Of a stretch of DNA of 41,749 bases, positions 36,933-41,749 are shown piece by piece. The position numbers and the translations under genes are program-made. The notes below the pieces were generated by a model, which ran no database searches, was not told the origin of the DNA, and saw nothing but the letters and a program-made list of their open reading frames with translations. Origin of the DNA: an uncultured Clostridia bacterium (GTDB lineage: Bacteria > Bacillota > Clostridia > Oscillospirales > UBA644); NCBI GenBank assembly GCA_947305805.1, contig CAMZEM010000006.1:1-41749 (forward strand), in the 5' to 3' direction. Each line of letters starts with the position of its first letter. Position 1 is the first letter of the stretch.

Positions 36933-38186
36933 TCAGCTTCTCTTTGAAAGAACGTCTTTTTCGTAACGTTTTACTTCTTTGAGCCATTCCTCGCCTGCCG
37001 GTACGCCGGACTGATTGCAGAATTCCTCCCAGACGTATCCGAGCGGGAAATACTTGTATTCTTCGGTGAGGACGAGACGGGAGGTATAGTCGCCTTCAAG
37101 CTCCGCCTTTTTCAGCGCTTCCGTCGGTTCGAGAAGCGCGCTGAGAAGCGCTTTCTGAGTGCTTCTTACGCCGAGAACCCATGCCGCAACTCTGTTTATG
37201 CTTGCGTCAAAGTAGTCAAGCGCAATATTTACTCTGCCGGTAAGATCGTTTCTTACTATCTCCTGAGCAATCGCCCTGAGCTCGTCGTCAAAAATAACTA
37301 CGTGGTCGCTGTCCCAGCGGACGGGGCGCGAAACGTGAAGCATAAGCTCGTCCGCAAAGAGAGCCATAGCGCTGATTTTTGCGGAAATAACCTCCGTCGG
37401 GTGGAAGTGACCCGAGTCGAGCGTTACCATTATTTCGGGATGTTTTGCGGCATAACCCATGAAAAATTCGTGGGAACCTACAACATAGCTTTCGCTGCCT
37501 ATACCGAAAAGCTTGCTTTCAACGGAGTCTTTATTGTATTTCGGGTCGATTTTCTCTGCGAATATTCTGTCGAGAGCCTCCGCCATTCTTATTCTCGGCG
37601 AAAGCTTGTCTATCGGCGATTCCTTGCAGCCGTCGCACATCCAGAAGTTTGTATTGCATCTCTGACCAAGCTCTTTGCCGAAATATTCGGCTATTTTTCT
37701 GCAGCGGATACCGTGTTCGATCCAGAATTCGCGTATGCCTTTGTCGGGCGATGCAAGCGTAAAGCCGTCGTCGGAATATTTATGGCTGAAATAAGTGGGG
37801 TTGAAGTCAAGACCTATGCCGTTTTCCTTTGCAAAATCAATCCAGCCCGCAAAATGTTTCGGCTCAATTTCGTTTCTGTCTACGAATTTTCCGCCGTTTT
37901 CAAGGTAAATTGCGTGAAGGTTAAGCTTCTGCTTTTGGGGAATGAGCGAAAACGCCTCCGCAAGGTCCGCGCGAAGTTCGTCCGCGGTTCTCGCTTTTCC
38001 GGGATAATTGCCCGTTGTCTGAATTCCGCCGCCCGAGAGAGTGCTGCCTGTTTTTTCAAAGCCTCCTACGTCGTCTCCCTGCCAGCAGTGAAGCGAAATT
38101 TTGATTTTTTTGAGTTTTTCTATCGCAGCATCGGTATCAACGCCGATTGTTGCGTATTTTTCTTTGGCGAGAAGATAATTGCCCAT
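36933..38186 (-). CDS. rhaA: L-rhamnose isomerase
   Basis: Converts L-rhamnose to L-rhamnulose, first step of rhamnose breakdown. 417 residues, with [14 protein letters not shown] near 31-44, the HAIYLENGG stretch, [20 protein letters not shown], and metal-binding [15 protein letters not shown] sits 8 nt before the ATG. It heads a unit with icd and gpmI; the expected partners (rhamnulokinase, rhamnulose-1-phosphate aldolase, mutarotase, AraC-type regulator) are absent from the window. A leader of about 130 nt separates it from its promoter. Confidence 0.95.
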   Translation of the reverse strand: MGNYLLAKEKYATIGVDTDAAIEKLKKIKISLHCWQGDDVGGFEKTGSTLSGGGIQTTGNYPGKARTADELRADLAEAFSLIPQKQKLNLHAIYLENGGKFVDRNEIEPKHFAGWIDFAKENGIGLDFNPTYFSHKYSDDGFTLASPDKGIREFWIEHGIRCRKIAEYFGKELGQRCNTNFWMCDGCKESPIDKLSPRIRMAEALDRIFAEKIDPKYNKDSVESKLFGIGSESYVVGSHEFFMGYAAKHPEIMVTLDSGHFHPTEVISAKISAMALFADELMLHVSRPVRWDSDHVVIFDDELRAIAQEIVRNDLTGRVNIALDYFDASINRVAAWVLGVRSTQKALLSALLEPTEALKKAELEGDYTSRLVLTEEYKYFPLGYVWEEFCNQSGVPAGEEWLKEVKRYEKDVLSKRS

Positions 38187-38323
38187 TGTCTTTCCTCCGG
38201 TATCATGAATTTATTATTTTTCGGCAATATGCGCGAAGCGGACCGCCTATATTATAATATGTATGGAAGTTTTCCGCCACGCGGTGCGCGTCTTATAAAA
38301 AAAACGCCGTTTAACACAATAAC

Positions 38324-38352
38324 ATTTTAGCAAAATATATATAAAAAGTCAA
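38324..38352 (-). promoter_or_regulatory. Promoter of rhaA-icd-gpmI
   Basis: Minus strand TTGACT, 17 nt ending TGC, TAAAAT. It is back-to-back with the plus-strand promoter at 38373, 20 bp apart, so a single regulator could affect both. Confidence 0.75.
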
Positions 38353-38372
38353 GGGAAAATTTGCAATAATCC

Positions 38373-38401
38373 TTGACAATATTATGTTTATATGCTATAA
38401 T
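38373..38401 (+). promoter_or_regulatory. Promoter of the 101-residue protein gene
   Basis: Perfect TTGACA, 17 nt ending TGC, perfect TATAAT. Start near 38408, about 25 nt before the coding start. Confidence 0.85.
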
Positions 38402-38432
38402 GAATACGCCGAAAAGAGAAAGGGGGATGTTT

Positions 38433-38738
38433 ATGGCTGAAAAGAAAGCGGAATTTCTTATGTTCAAGGGCAAGCCGCTCGTCCGTATGGGAAATATGAT
38501 ATACTACGGCAATCCCGGCGATAAATACGTTGTAATGCTTCAGATACTTTCAACGGAAGATTTCAACGGCTTCAACCTTGCGCGCAAAGTTTCCGTACAG
38601 TTGCAGCTGACAGACCCGGACGTTAAGGCCGTTGACCGTATAGTAAAACGTTCCGACAAAGTGGGACTGTATCAGGCAATGGTTATAGCCGATATATGGC
38701 TTGAAAGGGCTCTTTCGGAGGACTCTGCTGCGGAATAA
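38433..38738 (+). CDS. Small soluble protein of unknown function
   Basis: Not recognised. A 101-residue mixed alpha/beta protein beginning MAEKKAEFLMFKGKPLVRMG, with a beta-like N-terminal half (MIYYGNPGDKYVVMLQILST) and helical C-terminal half ending in an acidic tail. No membrane segment or signal. The start at 38433 is chosen because AAGGGGG lies about 8 nt upstream and the predicted transcript begins near 38408, excluding longer starts. A consensus promoter suggests steady, strong expression. The protein is a stand-alone gene divergent from rhaA. Confidence 0.8.
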   Translation: MAEKKAEFLMFKGKPLVRMGNMIYYGNPGDKYVVMLQILSTEDFNGFNLARKVSVQLQLTDPDVKAVDRIVKRSDKVGLYQAMVIADIWLERALSEDSAAE

Positions 38739-38826
38739 ACGGGATTTATTTGCAGTTTTTACATCTGTGTATAAAATCTTTACGTTGCAACCAACATTTT
38801 TGGTTATATTGACTAATAAAAAACTC

Positions 38827-38855
38827 TTGACAAATTTTAGCCAATATAGTAAAAT
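38827..38855 (+). promoter_or_regulatory. Lipoprotein gene promoter P1
   Basis: TTGACA, 17 nt, TAAAAT, no TG extension. Start near 38862, giving a leader of about 85 nt. Confidence 0.7.
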
Positions 38856-38896
38856 GTTTATATAACCACTGATTATCTACGAATATGTAATCTTTC

Positions 38897-38925
38897 TTGA
38901 CAAAGAAGAATTAGCATATTAAAAT
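38897..38925 (+). promoter_or_regulatory. Lipoprotein gene promoter P2
   Basis: TTGACA, 17 nt, TAAAAT, exactly 70 bp downstream of P1. Its start would fall near 38932, at the edge of the AAAGGA ribosome binding site, so its transcript would have a leader of about 15 nt. Confidence 0.65.
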
Positions 38926-38946
38926 TAGAAAGGATGAATCATCAGT

Positions 38947-40311
38947 ATGAAAAAATTCATTTCGATTATGTTGGTCCTTTTGCTGACCCTCGGTATTACG
39001 GTCGGATGCGCCGGCGGAGACAGCGGCGGTGTCAAGAATGGCGGCATAACAAGTAATGACCTTAAAGACAGCTCGGCAACACAGCAGCGTTGGCTCAGAC
39101 TTCCCGATACTTCCACCAACGTTTGCAAACTCGTTATCAACCCCGACGAATATTCCGGCGGCAGCTCGGGCAACTTCAACAGACTGGCTCTTAACCTCGG
39201 TCTTCTTGATGACAATAAAGCAGTTACACAAACTCTCAACGATCTTATCTTCGTTGTTGAAAGCAAATCCGCAAACGGCGTAGGCGGAACTGAAGTTTTC
39301 GTTCCTATCTACGATCAGGATGCGGAAGACGTTAACACCCGTTACACCGTTAAGAAAATGACTCTTGACGTAGACGGCACAAAAGTAAGCGCAACGATCC
39401 CCGGCGGCGACGAATCGTCTACTCAGAACATCACCATGAGAGATAAGATCCCCGTTGACTTCCAGACAGATATAGTTGCCGTTGTAGACGTTATTTCCAC
39501 AGCAGGCGCTAAATGGAAAGTTACCGGCGCTTCTCAGAAGCCGACTTACTCCATCCTCGCTCAGAACGATACGGACGCTACCGGACATTTCGCATTCAAC
39601 CTCACCGAGATTCTTTCTCAGCAGGTTACCGAAGACGACGATATCTCCGTTATGACTCTCAACGTAACCCTGGCCGTTATCGGCGCAGGACCGCTCGTAT
39701 TCGACAACTACAAAGTTCTCTCCATTGAAAGAGGATTCCAGTTTGCTGCAGCGGATGCTTCCACAACATGGTATCCCTACGGTATCGTTTCCACTCTTGA
39801 ATACCCCAACGGCACAGCTGCTGAGGTTATGGACTACTTTGCAGGTTACAGAACCGTAGCAAGAAGAATTACCTTCACAAAAGACGGCTCCTTCTATCTC
39901 GCAGGTAAAGTATACGGCAAACTCACATACGACGACAAGCAGAACCTTATGATAATCGAAGGCAACGGCTTCAATTACGTTGTATCTCCCAAGAGAAAAC
40001 AGTACATCACATTCTACAACAGCGAAGCAGATATGCTCAGCCGTTCCAACGGAACTTCCGAGCCCACAGACTCCACTCAGTACTGGACTGTAGGCTGCGG
40101 CAGAATTGAAGTAGACACAGATCTTTACGTATCCGTTGCTCTCGACGCTACCGCTTCTGTTGAACAGCTCTGCGAAGAAGCTAAGGATGCCGTAGGCGCA
40201 GGCAAGACAGCAAAGAGAATTGAAGAAAACATCAAATACTGGGATAAATACCTTGCAGCTATCACAATCCCGTCCGATCTCATTCTCGCATCTGCACCCG
40301 AAAAAGACTAA
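38947..40311 (+). CDS. Lipoprotein of unknown function, probably highly expressed
   Basis: A 454-residue protein with an N-terminal signal (MKKFISIMLVLLLTLGITVG) and lipobox Cys21, followed by a Gly/Asp/Ser-rich spacer. The -3 position is Thr, slightly off the usual Leu. No known domain is recognised. The body is rich in beta-forming segments and polar residues, with a helix-rich C terminus near 415-450 containing EQLCEEAKDAVGAGKTAKR. Codon choice is strongly biased (many AAC, GAC, TTC and CTC codons) compared with neighbours, as in abundant proteins. Two tandem promoters and a strong terminator fit a high-output single gene. A surface or substrate-binding role is a guess. Confidence 0.85.
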   Translation: MKKFISIMLVLLLTLGITVGCAGGDSGGVKNGGITSNDLKDSSATQQRWLRLPDTSTNVCKLVINPDEYSGGSSGNFNRLALNLGLLDDNKAVTQTLNDLIFVVESKSANGVGGTEVFVPIYDQDAEDVNTRYTVKKMTLDVDGTKVSATIPGGDESSTQNITMRDKIPVDFQTDIVAVVDVISTAGAKWKVTGASQKPTYSILAQNDTDATGHFAFNLTEILSQQVTEDDDISVMTLNVTLAVIGAGPLVFDNYKVLSIERGFQFAAADASTTWYPYGIVSTLEYPNGTAAEVMDYFAGYRTVARRITFTKDGSFYLAGKVYGKLTYDDKQNLMIIEGNGFNYVVSPKRKQYITFYNSEADMLSRSNGTSEPTDSTQYWTVGCGRIEVDTDLYVSVALDATASVEQLCEEAKDAVGAGKTAKRIEENIKYWDKYLAAITIPSDLILASAPEKD

Positions 40312-40347
40312 TCCGAACTGATCGAAATTAAATAAAATAAATTACTG

Positions 40348-40380
40348 CGGGAGAATATGTTTTCATATTCTCCCGTTCTT
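40348..40380 (+). terminator. Terminator of the lipoprotein gene
   Basis: CGGGAGAATATG (40348-40359), loop TTTT, CATATTCTCCCG (40364-40375): perfect 12-bp stem, then TTCTTT. Confidence 0.92.
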
Positions 40381-40517
40381 TATGTCTCTGAATCCGCAGA
40401 TGCGTATACGGGTAAAAACGGTATATAAAACGGAAAACATCGAGCTTTTTGTATATTTTTGGTAATTATATACATTGGTGGCTTTGCAAATAAGTTAAAT
40501 TATGTTGAAAATAACAG

Positions 40518-40546
40518 TTTACATTTTGTAAATGATATGGTATAAT
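40518..40546 (+). promoter_or_regulatory. Symporter promoter with palindrome over the -35
   Basis: TTTACA (40518-40523), 17 nt ending TGG, TATAAT (40541-40546). The -35 is the left half of the perfect palindrome TTTACA-TTT-TGTAAA (40518-40532), a candidate operator. The remaining DNA from 40381 to 40517 shows only a loose TGTATA/TATACA inverted repeat (40450-40455, 40469-40474). Confidence 0.65.
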
Positions 40547-40554
40547 TATACAAA

Positions 40555-40605
40555 TTCGGGTCCCGAACCGGGGTCTTTGGGAGATCAACGTCGGGCGGAA
40601 TAAAA
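40555..40605 (+). promoter_or_regulatory. GC-rich structured leader of the symporter gene
   Basis: The first part of the predicted 100-nt leader is GC-rich amid AT-rich DNA and has overlapping pairings: TTCGG with CCGAA (loop 3), CCCG with CGGG, and GGTCT with AGATC around TTGGG. It is followed by an A-run and T-run. This could be a riboswitch or protein site; it matches no class I can name with confidence. Confidence 0.4.
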
Positions 40606-40652
40606 AAATCTATTTTTTAAAGCAGTACACGCAGGAAAGGCAGGAAAATTAA

Positions 40653-41749
40653 ATGAACACACAGATCATCGCAATCGTCGCTCTCGTAGTATTTGCGGCA
40701 ATTATGATAGTGATCGGCATTTTCACGTCCAGGAAATCGTCTACCTTGGACGGATTTTTATTGGGCGGACGCAAAATCGGCGCATGGCTTACGGCTTTTT
40801 CATACGGCACAACTTACTTTTCCGCCGTTATTTTTATCGGTTATGCAGGTAAAAACGGCTGGGACGTAGGTTTTTCGGCTATGTGGATAGGCATAGGCAA
40901 CGCGCTTATCGGAGCGCTTGCGGCATGGATAGTGCTTGCGAAAAGAACGAGAAAAATGACGCGCAAACTCAACGCGCGCACAATGCCGGAATTTTTCAGC
41001 GCACGCTACGAAAGCCGCGGAATGAAGATATACTCTGCAATTATAATCTTTATATTCCTCGTACCCTACGCCGCAACGGTTTATAAAGGTCTAGGCTCGC
41101 TTTTCGGCTCAATCTTCCCGAATGATATTCTGGGCATGTCGCCCACAACCGTATGCATGATAATCGTTGCGGTTCTCGCTGCGGCATACCTCGTGCTCGG
41201 CGGATATATCGCTTCGGCAATAAGCAATCTCATTCAGGGCATAATAATGATAGCGGGCGTTATAATAATGTGCGTTGCGCTCGTAAATCATCCGAACGTA
41301 GGCGGAATAGGCAACGCAATATCAAAGCTTGGCGAAATGAACCCCACGCTTACAAGCGTTTTCGGCGGAGCAAACGCAAAGTTTTTGCTCTGGAATATTC
41401 TTTTAACAAGCTTCGGAACATGGGGACTTCCCCAGATGGTCCATAAATACTACGCCATCAAAGACGAAAACGAAATAAAGAAAGGATCTGTTATTTCAAC
41501 GATTTTCTGTCTTGTTATCGGCTGCGGTGCATACTTTGCGGGATCTCTCGGCAGATTTTTTGTTGAACAGAACGCCTCCGGCGCGCCCGATCTTGCGGGC
41601 GGATACGACAGTGTTGTGCCCTCAATGCTCAATACCGCGTTTTCGTCATCGGTGCTTGGAAATATTCTTTTAAGCGTAATTCTTCTTTGCGTTCTTTCGT
41701 CTTCAATGTCCACTCTGTCGTCAGTTGTTTTAACGTCCTCCACGTCAAT
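40653..41749 (+). CDS. Sodium:solute symporter (SSS family), cut by window edge
   Basis: A membrane transporter coupling solute uptake to sodium entry; 365 residues are visible of an expected 480-550. Helix 1 (about 5-23) is followed by RKSSTLDGFLLGGRKIGAWL and the SSS-typical FSYGTTYFSAVIFIGYAG, then further hydrophobic helices near 72-95, 125-142, 161-180, 187-210, and two more later. TSFGTWGLPQMVHKYYA and the serine-rich LSSSMSTLSSVV near the edge match the conserved sodium-site region. Substrate is not clear; proline, pantothenate or a sugar acid are possible. The ATG at 40653-40655 follows GGCAGGAAA. Confidence 0.92.
   Translation, partial: MNTQIIAIVALVVFAAIMIVIGIFTSRKSSTLDGFLLGGRKIGAWLTAFSYGTTYFSAVIFIGYAGKNGWDVGFSAMWIGIGNALIGALAAWIVLAKRTRKMTRKLNARTMPEFFSARYESRGMKIYSAIIIFIFLVPYAATVYKGLGSLFGSIFPNDILGMSPTTVCMIIVAVLAAAYLVLGGYIASAISNLIQGIIMIAGVIIMCVALVNHPNVGGIGNAISKLGEMNPTLTSVFGGANAKFLLWNILLTSFGTWGLPQMVHKYYAIKDENEIKKGSVISTIFCLVIGCGAYFAGSLGRFFVEQNASGAPDLAGGYDSVVPSMLNTAFSSSVLGNILLSVILLCVLSSSMSTLSSVVLTSSTS

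Noticed and set aside
38778-38812. Terminator for the 101-residue gene at AACCAA/TTGGTT
   Set aside because: Only a 6-bp AT-rich stem without a proper T-run after it; too weak to call.

Overview
The window looks like the chromosome of a low-to-mid GC member of the Bacillota, most likely an uncultured gut clostridium. This rests on clostridial-type RpoB, RpoC and S12, DnaD and DnaI-like primosome proteins, a type III glutamine synthetase, strong AGGAGG-type ribosome binding sites and sigma-A promoters. Genus and species cannot be read from it. Both ends cut genes: fusA on the left and a sodium:solute symporter on the right.

Positions 1-10568 (minus strand) hold the core information genes. rpoB and rpoC come from a fully consensus promoter, and rpsL, rpsG and fusA from their own promoter in the rpoC-rpsL gap. 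rpoC is full length and well conserved but carries one in-frame TAA at codon 656. Next, on the plus strand, come purH, a small membrane protein, the RNase P RNA gene (rnpB) and a large MacB/FtsX-type ABC exporter. A GH51 arabinofuranosidase gene converges on the exporter gene.

Positions 18150-20115 hold tRNA-Leu(CAA), then a visibly GC-richer insert. The insert has a 9-codon leader ORF with a strong Shine-Dalgarno sequence, a terminator-like hairpin, and a gene fusing a GNAT acetyltransferase to a serine beta-lactamase-like hydrolase. It looks like a horizontally acquired gene under translation-coupled attenuation, and is the best candidate for an undescribed system here.

Positions 20166-28307 (minus strand) hold a cytoplasmic GH13 enzyme with its own promoter, then a tightly packed cluster transcribed dnaD-like, dnaI-like, rlmA-like, GH123/DUF4091-like and glnN. 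The cluster has one visible promoter and one terminator. Positions 28362-32824 (plus strand) carry a small membrane protein and a 1208-residue lipoprotein built of bacterial Ig-like repeats. Positions 32836-38352 (minus strand) carry rhaA, icd and gpmI, then a terminator and a U32-family gene. The right end (plus strand) has a small unknown protein, a probably highly expressed lipoprotein with tandem promoters, and the symporter behind a structured leader.

The window is mostly housekeeping and sugar metabolism: arabinose and rhamnose utilisation, alpha-glucan cleavage, lower glycolysis, 2-oxoglutarate production and ammonia assimilation. Two cell-surface lipoproteins and two transporters are added. 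Twelve of the fourteen clear promoters share one layout: a -35 box, exactly 17 bp, and a TGn-extended -10.
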